A stretch of 64,000 bases of DNA from Xiphydria camelus (GCA_963678675.1 OY783194.1:21740278-21804277), one strand, 5' to 3'; positions 10,480 through 22,440 are shown, counted from the stretch's first letter. Program-made: numbers and translations. Notes: generated from the letters alone by a model not told the origin.

Positions 10480-11481
10480 GACGTAGCGTTTCGGTGAGGG
10501 CCCTCGGTGCCCTCCGCTACGCCACTATTAAGCGGCTACGATGCCGCGCGCACGACGATGGAACGATGGGCGCCAGGCGGGTCACGATCCCGCCACTCAG
10601 GGAGACGAACGCGGTCCCTGAAAACGGACGAGAACCGGGAGATCGGAAACGGTTCGATCTCCGTCGGGCTCGGCTACCTCTAGCGTATGGTAGAGGGGCG
10701 GTTCGAGGTGCGCGGGCTGAGACCCGGGAGGACGGCTTCGCGGACGGGTTCGCGAAAAAGAATCTCGACTTCGTACCAAAAAAAAAGACAACGTTTATTT
10801 ACCGGGGGACTCAACGATGGTCCCCGATCGACGCTCGCGAGCGTTAACCAAACGTAACACCGAAACGGTGCCGCCCAATCCCGCGGACACCGCTCGATTC
10901 GCCGACGGAAACGAAACGCTCGCGCGGAGGCGCTAACAAAGCGATAACGGCGCGGGGGTGAGTCGGAGAGCGGTTACATAAACGGGGGAGCGTACCGGGG
11001 CTGCAGCGATCGTTCTCGGCTGGGCGCGTCCCGGCTCCCTGGGCTTCCGGGTTGCCAATCGGATGGCCCTCTCGTCTCCTTCCTTAGCCTCCGGGGAGGA
11101 CTCGATCCCTCTCGCGTAGGGGATACCCGATGGAGCTCGACGTATCTCCTCCTCGTCTCGATCCTCTCGGAGTTGCGGTGGCAGATCGCACGACACTTCG
11201 CGACTCTCGATTCGTTCTTCTTTCGGATCTCGCTCGCTTTTCTCGCTCGGACACTCTCACTGGTCGTGCGTTACCGAACGCAGACGAACTCAGACTAACT
11301 GGCCCGGTGCGGTACCGGAACTCGCGCTCTACCCGGGACCGTCCGGATTCGCGTCTTTGCCGCGATCGCGCTCGCGACGTTTCGCACGGCCCTTTCGATG
11401 GCCGATTCGCACGCGTTATCTCGAAGGGGCCGATTGCACCCTTTTTGTGTGACGCGGAGCGATTCTCCACGTCACAAACCT
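10480..11481. mobile_element. 1-kb GC-rich insertion in the satellite, possible solo LTR
   Basis: An abrupt switch to GC- and CpG-rich DNA splits a satellite unit. The block starts TGACGTAGCG and ends CCACGTCA, so it has TG...CA ends and short TGACG/CGTCA inverted tips like an LTR, and its length suits one. The flanking bases are not a clean 5-bp duplication. The open frames inside are basic and low-complexity, typical of CpG-rich non-coding DNA, so I call no gene. It does not resemble the LTRs at 26276 and 30722. Confidence 0.35.
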
Positions 11482-11700
11482 GATCATATATACAAACCTG
11501 TACTTATATATGATTATATATGGGGTTATAACAGCCAGGAATGATCAGATCTAATTATGTATAGACTTATATATAATCAGATCTGATCATATATAGACTT
11601 ATATATGATTATATGTGGGGTTATAACAGCCAGGAATGATCAGATCTAATTATGTATAGGCTTATATATAATTATATACAATCCCATGTATAATTATGTA
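11482..11700 (+). repeat. 95-bp satellite, right part
   Basis: Unit starts at about 11548 and 11643 keep the 95-bp period. These units read AACAGCCAGGAATGATCAG where the left units read AAGAGCCAGGAGTGATCAG, a consistent left-right variant. It decays into ATATAT sequence by about 11750. Confidence 0.8.
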
Positions 11701-12418
11701 TAATTATATATAATTTCATGTATGATTATATATAATCATATATAATTAGACAAAAACTTTTTTCATCGGGTATCGAGAATTAACGCATTCGCGTTGGTTT
11801 CATTATGTACGTCCACACATTACTAGTTTATGTATAACCCATAAAGGTCCGTGAGTCGAAACTATATGAAAGGATAGACTGGTGTGAAAAAATTTGTCAT
11901 ATCAAGTAGTACTTTCATTTCTATCTTAGAGATTACACAGAATAGTGGCCTCTAATACTTTTAGGTTCGCCTCCATAACTTGATTTATATATGTATAATT
12001 TATTGAAGTATACTCACAACTATGCGAGTTGCAAATTTGTTCTATTGCCCATCTACTTGCCGTACAGATATTAAAAAATGGCTAACTACACTTAAATTTA
12101 AATACACGAAGCCCAAATTTATCTCTAACCTCTAAACATGGCTAACCTCTCATATATTTTTTCTCAAATCTATTGAATGTACGACTATTGATATGCCCGT
12201 GACTACACGAATCCAATGTGACTCTAATGATTCAGTTTGGTAACAGTCTCAAGACATTGTTGTCATTGCAAATGATTTGAGAAATAATATGATTAATTAA
12301 TTAATATAATTGCTGGGATATTAATATAAAAATATCCCAGCAAACACAACTTGGTGTTATTCTCGTAATGTTTATGTAACAGTCATTATAAGTAACTATT
12401 ACATCACATGGTAATATA
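11701..12418. other. AT-rich spacer with one small hairpin
   Basis: There is no gene. A compact hairpin at 12312-12342 (GCTGGGATATT / AATATCCCAGC) is the only structure I see. It might be a remnant MITE tip. Confidence 0.5.
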
Positions 12419-12780
12419 CGAGGGTGGTCTGATAAGTTTCTGACCTCAACATGAAAATGGCAGCACTCTCGTCAACGACAGCTGGGGAATGTGTTCGTGC
12501 ATCTTTTGACATGTACTCACCAAAATTTCAGTCATTTTGGACGCGCAGTCGTTGTTTGACAATCGTTTGAGTCAGTCGATGTGAGTGCTTTGGTGAAAAC
12601 AGAAAAAATCGAGTATCAAGGTATCGAGCTGTGATGTTTCCATTTTCACCAAAGCACTCATATCGACTGACTCAAACGATTATCAAACAACAACTGCGCG
12701 TCCAAATGGCTGAAATGTTGGTTAGTACATGTCAAAAGATGCACGAACACATTCCCCAGCTAGCGTTGACGATAGAAGAC
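12419..12780. mobile_element. Mariner-derived foldback fragment
   Basis: The left half starts next to TA with CGAGGGTGGTCTGATAAGTT, a mariner-type end, and runs to a short AAAAATCGAGTATC stretch resembling a mariner transposase start. From about 12630 to 12778 the same sequence returns in inverted orientation (GTTTTCACCAAAG mirrored, through CATTCCCCAGCT), but it stops before reaching the terminal repeat, so the right tip is lost. An inverted duplication of a 5' fragment followed by truncation explains it. Confidence 0.55.
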
Positions 12781-14165
12781 GATACCTTAAAAAAGATGTC
12801 ATTCCACATAAGTTTGATTATCAGGATGATCGAAAACGGAAATTTACGACTATACGCCGTTCAACTGCAGTAAAGCGAAGTCGAATGGAGCTAGTTAAAG
12901 CGGCTGAAAAGGAAATTGTGGTTGGTGAAATGAAAACAGTGGAAAGGGAAGAAGGGGGTCTGATAGAACTAGGGTCACACAGTACATCAACAGTGTCAGC
13001 TTGCAACTTGAGAGAAATAGGAGTCCAAGCAAATTTGAAACCTCATCACAGGAGCAAATCAATTCAGTGCGATCGGTTCCGAAGCTCGTTATTAGATAGT
13101 GCTTGTTCTCCATTTGTGAAAGACCAATGTTACGTGTCAACATCTCCAATGAAGCTTATTGTTAGTAAGTCTATGGTATTGGTGTAAAAGGTTACAAAAC
13201 AATTAGAATTCCACGATACCGATGTAAGATCTGCAACAGATACGGAAACCAGTACCTCTGAGTATAACGCTTCAAGTTCCGTGGAAAGTGCCAATAAAAA
13301 TAGTGGAAATGAGTACAGACGTGACTTTAAAACAACAGAAATGGCCAGAATTGCTTTGGAACACACCACATGCATTATTGATAGGAATATGAGGAGGTAC
13401 TTGGGCGTACCAAAGGAATGTGCCTTTTTAATAGAGCTTCTTCAAAAACACATGTCTTTAAGTGCAACAAACATTATTTAACGTTAACAAAATTCGGCTT
13501 GCACAAACTTTTGCCGAACTTGGTAACGACTTTGGAATCTCTGAAAGTGTTGCAAGTAGAATTTTTAGTTCTTCAGTATTAACCATTAGCAAAGTAATGG
13601 AAGACTTAATTATATGGCCTGCTGCTGAAGTTATTTAAAAAATTTGCCTATGCCATTTCGAGCTCGTTTTAGTCAAGTACAAGCCGTAATAGACTGCTTG
13701 GAGATTGAAATACAAAAATCATCGGATGCAGTAAAACAAGCGTGGACGTGGTCAGAGTACAAGAAGGCGAACACCTTAAAATATTTGGTTTCATCCACAC
13801 CTGACGGATTGGTAAACTTTATTTCTACTGGATATGGGGGGAGGATATCGGATGCTTTGATTGTGTAGGAATGTGGATTCTTGAATAAACTTCAGCCAGG
13901 TGCACATATAATGGCAGATCGTGGTTTTAAACATATCGACCACCTAGTGTTGAAACAGGTGCGAAGATGACTGAGCAGCAAATCCTCGAAACTAAACGAA
14001 TAGCCAGTTTAAGAATCCACATAGAGCGTACGATTAGGCGAATAAAAGAATTCAAAATCCTGCGACCACATTCTTGTATAGATTCAAAGTTAATTCCGTA
14101 CACTCTGATGCAATTATCGTTATAGTATGCGGTATAATAAATACTCAACCTTTATCCAAAAAAAT
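12781..14165 (+). pseudogene. ISL2EU-type DDE_Tnp_4 transposase, degenerate
   Basis: A protein can be followed through several frames: a Ser/Lys-rich N-terminal region (12780-13190), a helix-rich block (MARIALEHT... ECAFLIELLQKHM, 13340-13480), an HTH-like FAELGNDFGISESVASRIFS (13505-13565), then the catalytic region. The last reads IDCLEIEIQKSS, WSEYKKANTLKYLVSSTPDG, STGYGGRISDALI (13690-13865), IMADRGFKHIDHL (13905-13945) and RIHIERTIRRIKEFKILRP (14010-14065). The Asp, Asp and Glu positions match DDE_Tnp_4 proteins of the ISL2EU/IS4EU kind. Several stops and frameshifts make it dead. Its left part fuses directly to the mariner foldback, so the true 5' end is missing. Confidence 0.65.
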
Positions 14166-14660
14166 GTAAACTACACGCTACTCTGTTATTTGTACTTACT
14201 TTTTTATGTAAATTAGATCTACATAAAATGGATTAGACATTTTTATTTATGTTACAACGTTACAACTAATGTTACTTAACAGTTAGCAAACACTACATAC
14301 TTAATTACAAAAATAATAACATACTCAAATAATTAACTCTTCATATTTGATATTAATAAAGGAAATATGTTTTGTTTCCAAAATGTTTCGGCAGCCTCGA
14401 TAACATTCTTTACGAAATCTATGTCTAAATCTAAATACAAAATACAGTAGCAGTACTAACTAAACGCACGTGGCAATATTTACAGCGCTGTGACGTCAGG
14501 CCAATCACGGGGCGTTCGCACTACGCGTCATGTTTAAAGGCACAAGTCAACAGTTCGCTAACGAATTCACTTTTTGAAAAATGGTTCAGGGGACGTGTAC
14601 CTTACACATATACGCGTCTATTCTGAGCAAAACCATTCCATTTAATAATTGAGCGCAAGA
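14166..14660. other. Spacer, no gene recognised
   Basis: AT-rich. A CpG-containing stretch (14480-14545) has GTGACGTCAGGCCAATCACG, which includes a CRE-like TGACGTCA and a CCAAT box. It might be an element promoter or terminal region, but nothing confirms this. Confidence 0.4.
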
Positions 14661-14734
14661 CCCCTATTGTGGCAACAACATTCCCTCCATTTTGTGAGTG
14701 CCGTTCTTCCTTGTCCATGTGCAGAGTTTTGCCA

Positions 14735-15837
14735 ATTTATTGATCTGACAAAATGGAGGCCATGGCAGCATTACAATTTCCTTGTAGATTGGCACCACCA
14801 GCTTTCCACACTTGATATTTCTGCATATAAAACAATAAGCATTATTATCAATGTATATTAGAATAACAATATGTATTATTGCTATATCATTTTTTACCAA
14901 TCTTTCGCAAACATTTACATCTTTTTGCAGTTGAGCCTCAAATTCCAGTAGCTGCGCTAGAGTCTTCAATGTCTTTTCAATGATTTTTGGCTGCTCCTCA
15001 AGATCTTTATTAGCAGCGATTGCTTTCAATGTTTGTCGCATATCTTGCATATTGAAACATAATTACCCCAAGAGTTCTCTCCAACCTTCTGATTAATAAT
15101 AAAATATCTCAGGTTTGTGTTATCGATATATGAATATGCCAATTGACGTAATGAACTTACCACAGCAATTGTCCGCGTGAAGAATTGTTCTATCACGTGT
15201 TTTCGTAGCTGGTTTGGTGTTATCAAGGTTAGTTGTAAGTACGGCCCCTGAAGTCCTAGATCTTCTGTACGGTGTAATAGTTGGACTCTCTCTCTGATCT
15301 GTTAGAGTTAAAATCTCAGGTTTTACAGTTCAGTTGCCAGATGTTTTTTCAGAAGCAACAAAGGCGTCCTGTTCTTCCGGGAGATTGTTGGAGTCATTAT
15401 TATCCTGGTGATGTTGACCAGAAGATTTGTCGTGTTCATCATACGCTTCAAGGGTACTGTCTTCATCACCCATCTCACCAATATTCACAAGAGATTGCAG
15501 TTGTGTAGCCCCTGACAACATTCTCTGAATGTATTCCCGATCTTCCGGATTCTCAATATCTTCAAGACTTAAATGAAATGAGTGGTTTTCTTTATCTGCA
15601 TTTTCGTGTGCAGGTAGTTGAAGAATCTTCACCCCCCTGTGTGTTCCTATATACTTGTAATGCTTCAGAAGGTTGGTCGTTTTTGTTGTTAACATTTTTT
15701 GGAGTGATTGGTTGCATCAAAAAAGGTTTCTGAGAATGTATCAAAAGAGGTTTCCCAGGTGGAATATGAAATGCATTATCAACTTGTGATGATTGCATAA
15801 GGTTTCGTCGCCCTCTTCCACGTTCTCTGGTAGCCAT
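14735..15837 (-). pseudogene. DUF4806-like companion ORF of the CACTA element
   Basis: On the minus strand an ATG at 15837 opens MATRERGRGRR..., which after a frame change near 15660-15600 continues as an acidic, Glu/Asp-rich region to about 15330. Further on (15050-14890) come KTLKTLAQLLEFEAQLQKD and VCERL, then a plausible donor (TTG|GTAAAA). An acceptor (ATATGCAG) leads to KAGGANLQGNCNAAMASIL and, after another shift, LAKLCTWTRKNG...HKM. The order 'EF-x-Le-E-L-x-K', 'GG-x-N', 'Wx-x-K-x-G...K' resembles DUF4806, a domain often seen beside CMC transposases in insects. Stops and shifts indicate decay. Its role is unknown, and the family match is from memory. Confidence 0.4.
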
Positions 15838-16917
15838 GTTATAAATAGTTAATCGCTCAAAACCAAATATAACAATTAAAATTAAATATTTTCTCCGTGT
15901 TTTTTTTTCAACTTACCGAAAATAACGTTTTTACGGCAAGAACAGCCGCAAAATCATTACAGTTCCAATTATTGGCAACAATATGTAGAATTATCGAAAG
16001 TGTAAATAATGAAAAATAGTTATGAGCAAAGAGTACCGTCTGTTGAGTATCAAATACGTGAGTGAATAATAGGAAATACGCGTAGCCAGGAACTTCATAC
16101 GTACTTCATCCATAGGGACCATGAAACCTTTCTGAGCAATATCAGTCACGCGGGCCATGATTTTACTTCTGATAACTCTGTAAATTTGACTATTCCATAG
16201 TCACGAGAATAACAAGGATAATTTTCGATACTTTGTCCGTTTATTATTTTACGACCAAAGATTACAGGAGATTTATTCTTAAAACAAACATTTTGCACAA
16301 TCACGAGATGTCCATTCTTCAGAAAATGACAGTTTTCTGGTGGTCGATCTGATGGTGTAAATTTAGGAAATTTAATAGAGCGATGGGCGTTGTCGTAACC
16401 TTCAGGTAATTCGCTTGTTTTCTTTTTTTTTTTTATTCGAAATCCCGTGGTTACAGAGGAAGAACGTGGAGGTAAATTCTTAGCTCTTTCAGTTATTCGA
16501 TTCATAACGTGTGCTAATGGCAGAGCACCACTTTTAAATAAATTGTTCATAGTTTGTAAATGATCTTCAAAAGGAAAACAACTGAATGCATCTAGAGGTC
16601 CGAATCTTTCAACGTAATGAGCTATGTGACTTAAATTATGAATATTAAATACAAGGGTATTGTCGCCATAGAGAACTCTCATCATTGACACAAAGTATTT
16701 CAATAAATTATCAGCATATTGTAGGTCGTTGTAACAGTAATTTCGATCATATGAAATCCTTATTGTATAGTTTAAAGCATTGAAATGTATGATCTGTTCA
16801 TCACTTAAAAACAGACAAAGGAAAACTGATCCTAAGTATAAGACGAATATCCGAAATTCCGTGGTTTTCCATCGATGAATTTCTTCCAATGTCTGTGGCT
16901 TACGAGCGAAATCTGAT

Positions 16918-18666
16918 TAGCCCAGTCGGGTTAGCATATGACCTTGCAAAAATTACCGACAGAAATTTTATTGCTCTAACCTTTAGGGGGGGGGGGGGGC
17001 ACTGCTAGTCTAAATTCAAAATCGCGACCAAATTCCACCGGAACATTAGCCGCCATCTTGAATTTGAGGAGGAATCGTTTTTGCTCAATACCTCGGCCTT
17101 TTTCAATTTTTCAACAAAAATAGTAAGAACTTAAGTTGTTGCTGATTCTCTACAACTTTAGTCCTTACAATTTTTATCGTGTGATTAATATTTTTTGAAT
17201 TAAGCGGGGAGAAAAGTGGTAAAGTATCATTATCGAACTGTCTCGTTTATTATTAGCTTTAGGACATAAATGTATAAGAATAAATAGAGTTGTACAGAAT
17301 TACATTTCCTACAATTTTGATCTCTATAATTTTTTCTCTAGAACTAATATTTTAGGTCTTATGATTGCGATAAAGGCACACGGCAACGTAAAAATTGTAT
17401 CTTTTGCGTACTCCTTCCGCACCACCACAGGGTAGAGTTCTAGGCGCGTTTTTTTTCGTGGTATTCCCAGTAGGCCTAATCCACGTTTTATCGCTTGCAA
17501 GTTTGTTGCGGTTTCTGCCGTCTTCTTCCTTATAAGAGTTTGAAGCTGGAATTTCGATTTTTTCTTGCAAGCGTTAAGAATCCAGGCGATGTGTTTTTGT
17601 CTTTTTTTTCTTGTAAGCTTCAGACGGCCAGACCTTTTTTTTCAAAGTTTTGTTGGAATTACTTGACTCTTTTTTTTTCGACGATGGTCCTACCAAATCA
17701 ACATCGTCGGTTTTCTCTTCGCAGATCTCCTGACATTCATTGCTGATGTTCGATGTTGATCGGGCAGGATTTTCGATAGCACAATCATCTTCGTCGTCAT
17801 CAAGTAGCTCGTGAAGTTCGACAACATTGTCGCATGTCTCACCACTGCAGCTTTGGCATATAACTGAACATTTTAAATCTGCCTTACGACACTCTCACAT
17901 TTTGCCGCAATTTGTCTTGCATTTGCAAGAAATCGTTCTGAGCAACGTTTCGGGTGCGGGTTCTGCAGTGGTGGTTATGGGTTCTAACCTGCGGGAAGTT
18001 TTTTTCCAACCCCATTCTGTGGCATTCATATCGTACTGCAGCCATATTTGCACCTGTAAATACGTCCGGTAAACATGCTGTTGCGTCGCTGTTGAGGTGG
18101 GTGGAAGACCAGCTAGGTTGAATTTATTTTTATTAACTGATTTGGCGAGGCACTTGAATCGCAGAATGTCGAGCGATTTGACGTCTTGGCCGCCTCCAAA
18201 TGAGGCGATTAAAAAGCATTCTCCAGCTGTTGCTAACACATGTTTGTTGACGCTGTGTTCTTGGAATAAATTCAGACCTGCTCTGAAATCTTGATTTTTC
18301 TGGAGAGTATTGAAGAATTTAATAATAAACGAGATAGTTCGATAATTATACTTTACCACTTCTTTTCCCGCTTAATTCAAAAAATATTAATCGCACGATA
18401 AAAATTGTAAGGACTAAAGTTGTAGAGAATCAAATTTGCAACGACTTAAGTCCTTACTATTTTTGTTGAAAAGTTGAAAAAAGCCGAGATATTGAGCAAA
18501 AACGATTCCTCGTCAAATTCAATATGGCGGCTAACGCTCCGGTGGAATTTGGTCGCGATTTTGAATTTAGACTACCAATGGCCCCCCCTAAAGGTTAGAG
18601 CAATAAAATTTCTGTCGGTAATTTTTTCAAGGTAAAGCCTTTTTTTTGACTAACTCGACTGGGCTA
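16918..18666 (-). mobile_element. AcademX-like DNA transposon B inside CACTA copy 2
   Basis: Tips TAGCCCAGTCG (16918) and CGACTGGGCTA (18666) are flanked by GAT on both sides (16915-16917, 18667-18669). Inverted repeats reach about 300 bases each side (for example AATTACCGACAGAAATTTT and its inverse), with a poly-G/poly-C run at 16987-16999. Removing the element and one GAT joins the host frame to ...CTSSDFARKP, the expected CACTA order. The nuclease half of the protein is deleted, leaving the C-terminal part, so this is an internally deleted, non-autonomous copy. Confidence 0.75.
17385..18359 (-). pseudogene. AcademX-like protein, C-terminal half (element B)
   Basis: Frame 18359-17895 encodes FFNTLQKNQDFRAGLNLFQE, ATAGECFLIASFGG, FKCLAKSVNKNKFNLAGLPPTSTATQQHVYRTYLQVQIW, GWKKTSRRLEPITTTAEPAPETLL and the start of a cysteine cluster (CKCKTNCGKM). 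After one frame change, the rest of the cluster and an acidic then basic tail can be followed to about 17385, ending in a GLLGIPRKK-like motif also present near 58300. The cluster may be the C-terminal Cys zinc finger described for Academ transposases. N-terminal and nuclease regions are absent. Confidence 0.65.
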
Positions 18667-19590
18667 GATGATGTACAACGAGCAAGAGAGCAAAAAACTC
18701 ATTAATTGATTTAAAAATTGATAGGGACTTTATCTGATCGTACCAAATGAGAAGTAATTTTTTCATTACGCCCAGATAAACTGGATGCATATAATCCAAT
18801 GGAAGATGGTTAGTTATGCTAAATCCAACGTACTCCAATGGCGAATGAACTCTCTGAAATTTGATAGGAAAGTCTTTACGAAAAGTTTCATCGGTTTGCA
18901 AGGGGAAATTGTTCTCTAAGAATAATCTTCGGCTTTGGACTGTAATTCCTTCTTCAATGCATGAAGCACAGCGGCTGTTATGTGCTAGGAAGTACATAAG
19001 AAAATTTCTTGCAGGTGTATCAGCTAAAAATCCTTTTGTATATGAACCTTCCTTTTGTATTGTGTATTAATCGTTGATTTTTAAAGACGAAACCTTCTTC
19101 ATTTAAACACAAATATTCAACCAGGGAATCATCTAAAAAAACTCTCAACTGGTACTGGTTTCGTTGACCCATGATAAACCGCCACGACGAAAGGTTCAAA
19201 TTGATCAAAATTTTCAATTCTGCCTAAAATAGGCCAAAGTTCACTTTTTGAACTTTTCGAAATTGTCATTCCATCAACATTTATAAAAATATTGAAATCC
19301 CCAGGTAAATTCCGAACGTTCACATGTTGAAGTTGATCACACAATGCTCTCTCTAAACCGTAATATGAAAAAGTTCCAGTACCCAGTGATTTTATTTGGT
19401 TCTTTTTTGGTATTTGAACCAATGTTTTGCTAGTCGAGGGCAGACCGTGACCGCATTGTTGAAGCCCACATAAAAGTTCACTCGTTGCCTTTTGAGAAAT
19501 TTTATTGGTCAAATGCCAAATACGGAGAAATTTTATTAAGCTAAATGAGGAAGCAGAAGGACAATGAGGGGCGTCACTTGCCGAATATTA

Positions 19591-20125
19591 TTTTTAAAGC
19601 TATGTAATTTTCAATTTCCCATTATGTGTACAAATATAAAAAAAGAAATTAAAACCATATCTCTATATTTTTTTGTTTTATTCACCTCTCAAATCAGCAA
19701 GTTTCGTTGCGCACCCTGTACTATCTGAGTATCCCAAGCATAACAAATGTCCGATAGATACCTTTAAAGTGTCTTTAAAAAGCTAACTTTCGGATCTCCC
19801 TAACCAACAACATAAAGATTCAAACAGAGAAATATTTAAGTCAAACTCTTTAAAGGTTGTCGCAAAGATGACAATATATGTATAGATAACTTAAGGGATA
19901 TTCGAAAAGTCACTACAGAATAATCTCTTGGAAACGTCTAAAACGTCTTCTAGGTGCCAAAAGGATTCCTATATTTTGATAAAGTTTTAGTATACCCAAA
20001 AAGCTATCAAAAAGATGACATTTTTATTATCCATACTGGGAACATTTTTAAAGTAGTCATTTTGTTAATTGTCTAAAAATATCTTCTCGTTAAATCCAAC
20101 AAGATACCTTATAGTTATAAATTAG
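19591..20125. other. Spacer, no gene recognised
   Basis: AT-rich with many short direct similarities (for example TCTTTAAAGG variants) but no open frame, element tip or RNA that I can support. Confidence 0.5.
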
Positions 20126-20929
20126 ATATCGTCGGTGATATGACAATACCTCCTATCTGAAATTTTTTTATGAAATGTGATTTTAACCCTTTACCACTCG
20201 CTATATGAGCGCGGCGCCGCCGTTTTTAGATTTGAAGTGATTTCGTATATTTTTTACCATTAGAAAAATTCGAAAAAAATATAAATGCTTCCTTTAAACA
20301 TTTCTGAAACGGCCCGTGGCTATAATTTTTCAAAAAATACACTTGCGCAACTAAAAAAAATGATAATTGTCCGAGCGAACCGAAAAGCGGTGCCGAGCCG
20401 CCCAGTGCGAGTTGCTCTCCGACAAACGCTCGAGATACAGTGTTGCCACAATGCACTTACATTCGTCTCCCGTTCAGTGCAAAGTAGCTGGTAATGTTGC
20501 AACAGCGTGCTCCGTTTAGCATGGCGGATAATTCGATCGTTTAAAACCAATTCATCCTTGTGAATTAAACCCGAGAAGGAGGACCATATCTGGCGAACCC
20601 ACACCGATCTCTTCACTAGGTTTGGGGTTCAGGTATCGTAAAACTAATTAATTTCTCTCTTTTCCCCTCCACCGAGTACCATCCCGAATAATAAAGATTC
20701 CTTTCTTTTTCCCTTCTCCCTCAACGCGAATGGTCCAATCCCTAGATTTGAATTAGATTTCAAATCCAAAAAACGGACCTAGACCGAGGTTAGTCGCCAA
20801 TCCCATCCGCCCAATTTTCCGTCTCGATGTAATAAGATATTACTGATATTGGCGACATAACAGCAGGCAATACCTCGTAACTTTGTCAGATGGTACAGAT
20901 AGGAGGTATTGTCATATCACCGACGATAT
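20126..20929. mobile_element. Non-autonomous DNA transposon (804 bp)
   Basis: A 34-bp inverted repeat, with GATATGACAATACCTCC on the left (20126-20159) and its inverse on the right (20896-20929), bounds a non-coding element. The interior has a GC-rich spot (GCGCGGCGCCGCCG at about 20210) and a mixed-composition middle, with nothing resembling a transposase. No clean target duplication was evident, so the superfamily is unassigned. Confidence 0.6.
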
Positions 20930-22027
20930 GTTGATATGATAACTTTTTTACGCTGTCGTAAAGATATATTTTCAAAGATATCAACTTGTATATTACAAAA
21001 GTCAACTTATATTTATCATTTCATCTGTCTTTGTGCATGGTTTCTGTTATATGCAGCGCCATTGCACAGTCTGCACGAGGTATGATCTAACGTGTTTGCA
21101 GGAAAACGTGCTTATATAACCTTATCGCTTATTGAAATTCAAATCTTTTAATTATAATTTGGATATTCTACAACTTTTTGTCAATTGATAATTGCATATA
21201 AAGTTAATTTGTACGTACATTTTCGTATAATAAAATAATAATTGTCAATTTCTAATCGTTCTTTTTGTTGTAATTATTAGGGGTGGTTGTTCTATCTTTT
21301 CAGTACGTGTACAATTTATCCTCCCAGTAAACCGCTTACCACCTACATGATAGTGGACTGATAAACGATTTATGGGATAGATAAATTTATTACCGAGAAG
21401 GTAGAACAACTGATCCTATATACGTCCCTATTATATTACCATTTAGACGACTTCTTTAAGGGGTTACCTGCAGTCACGAGCTTGCTCCGGACTTCATTTT
21501 TCACATTTTTTTTCTCTGAAAGTATAAGGTAGATTGAAACAACTATTTGTATAATACGTTCAAATACTTTATTCTTAAACTTTATTCGCGAATTTTTATG
21601 AAGATAAATAATAAAAAATGGCGGAATTATAGCCTGTCGCCGGGAGCACGTTTTCGCGGTAGGGATGCGCGGTGTGGACACGATTTCTCGATAACCGTTT
21701 ATAATAGAGAGAAGAAATAGTATATGAGGGGGTCAGTGGAAAAGTGGTACAAGTCACAATTTAGATTATTTGAGTTAACTGCAAAAATGCATAGTTAAAG
21801 TAAATATCTGTTTCGAAAAAAATGGTATAAGTAATGGTGGTGGTGGTGGTGGTGGTGGTGGTGGTGGTGGTGGTGGTGGTGGTGGTGGTGGTGGTGGTGG
21901 TGGTGGTGGTGGTAATGGTATAAGGGTATGTTTGCCACTTATACCACTTTTTTTTTATTACTATTGGATATAGTAATAGTTGCTATTTGTAAATAATACA
22001 GAACAAGTATTTAGCTAATACACTCTT
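20930..22027. other. Spacer with a degraded inverted repeat and a long microsatellite
   Basis: No gene. At 21286-21305 and 21391-21410 a 20-bp inverted repeat (about 16 matches, GTTGTTCTATCTTTTCAGTA type) suggests an old 125-bp MITE. A (GGT)n run of about 26 units occupies 21834-21912. Confidence 0.55.
21834..21912 (+). repeat. (GGT)n microsatellite
   Basis: About 26 uninterrupted GGT/TGG units, bordered on each side by GGTAATGG/GGTATAAG-like variants. The uninterrupted purity suggests it is still length-variable. Confidence 0.95.
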
Positions 22028-22372
22028 TTAATTGACGTCAAAACGTTCACTACGTCGATCAGAATCAGCACAGTGATTTTTACTTGTTCTGACTCCATTC
22101 AGCAATAAACATTTATGACAACGAATCTTGAATATGGAGGCTAATCCTCGACGTGTCTCCTCATGAACAAATTGAAAGGATAATGCTTCTTTGCAGATAT
22201 GACACCACATTTGTTCACCTAAGAGTTGGAGTTCCATGATACGTCGTGGGGTATTTGCCCCGAAAACCTGGCCAAAATTATTTTTCAACTTTTTCAACAC
22301 GAACACGATATAAAATGATACAAAATGATTACTAGAGGCTATTTGGGATTTATTTGCAAAAAAATACCTCAT
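22028..22372 (-). pseudogene. Mutator-type (PF20700-like) N-terminal fragment
   Basis: The minus-strand frame encodes VLKKLKNNFGQVFG then ANTPRRIMELQLLGEQMWCHICKEALSFQFVHEETRRGLASIFKIRCHKCLLLN. The CxxC ... CxxC pair spaced by a Glu/Arg-rich helix is the N-terminal signature of the Mutator-like transposase domain found in many arthropod TE ORFs. The frame ends shortly after KNHCADSDRRSERFDVN. No catalytic region follows, because the (GGT)n repeat and spacer lie downstream. Isolated exon or fragment. Confidence 0.5.
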
Positions 22373-22440
22373 GAAACCAATTTATCTATATATATATATA
22401 TATATAAATGAATATTTGTCTGTGTGTCTGTATATCTCTT

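Larger units (their letters stand above)
16146..19590 (-). pseudogene. EnSpm/CACTA (tnp2, Transposase_21-like) transposase, copy 2, broken
   Basis: Reading leftwards on the minus strand: a helical N-terminus (about 19580-19430), SYYGLERALCDQL, then INVDGMTISKSSKSELWPIL with the TDG/VDG catalytic-type motif, VAVYHGSTKPVPVESF, a cysteine pair (SRCASCIEEG), YMHPVYLGVMKKLLLIWYD (18810-18760), an interruption by element B (16918-18666), and the C-terminal part SSDFARKPQTLEEIHRWKTTEF... HNLSHIAHYVERFGPLDAFS... (16905-16146). Frame changes lie near 19130, 19020 and 18690. It is the same family as the plus-strand copy at 4281-9439 but clearly diverged from it. Non-functional. Confidence 0.75.

Noticed and set aside
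10494..11483. Several overlapping Arg/Ser-rich open frames on both strands
   Set aside because: They exist because the block is CpG-rich and stop-poor. All frames are equally open and none shows domain character.
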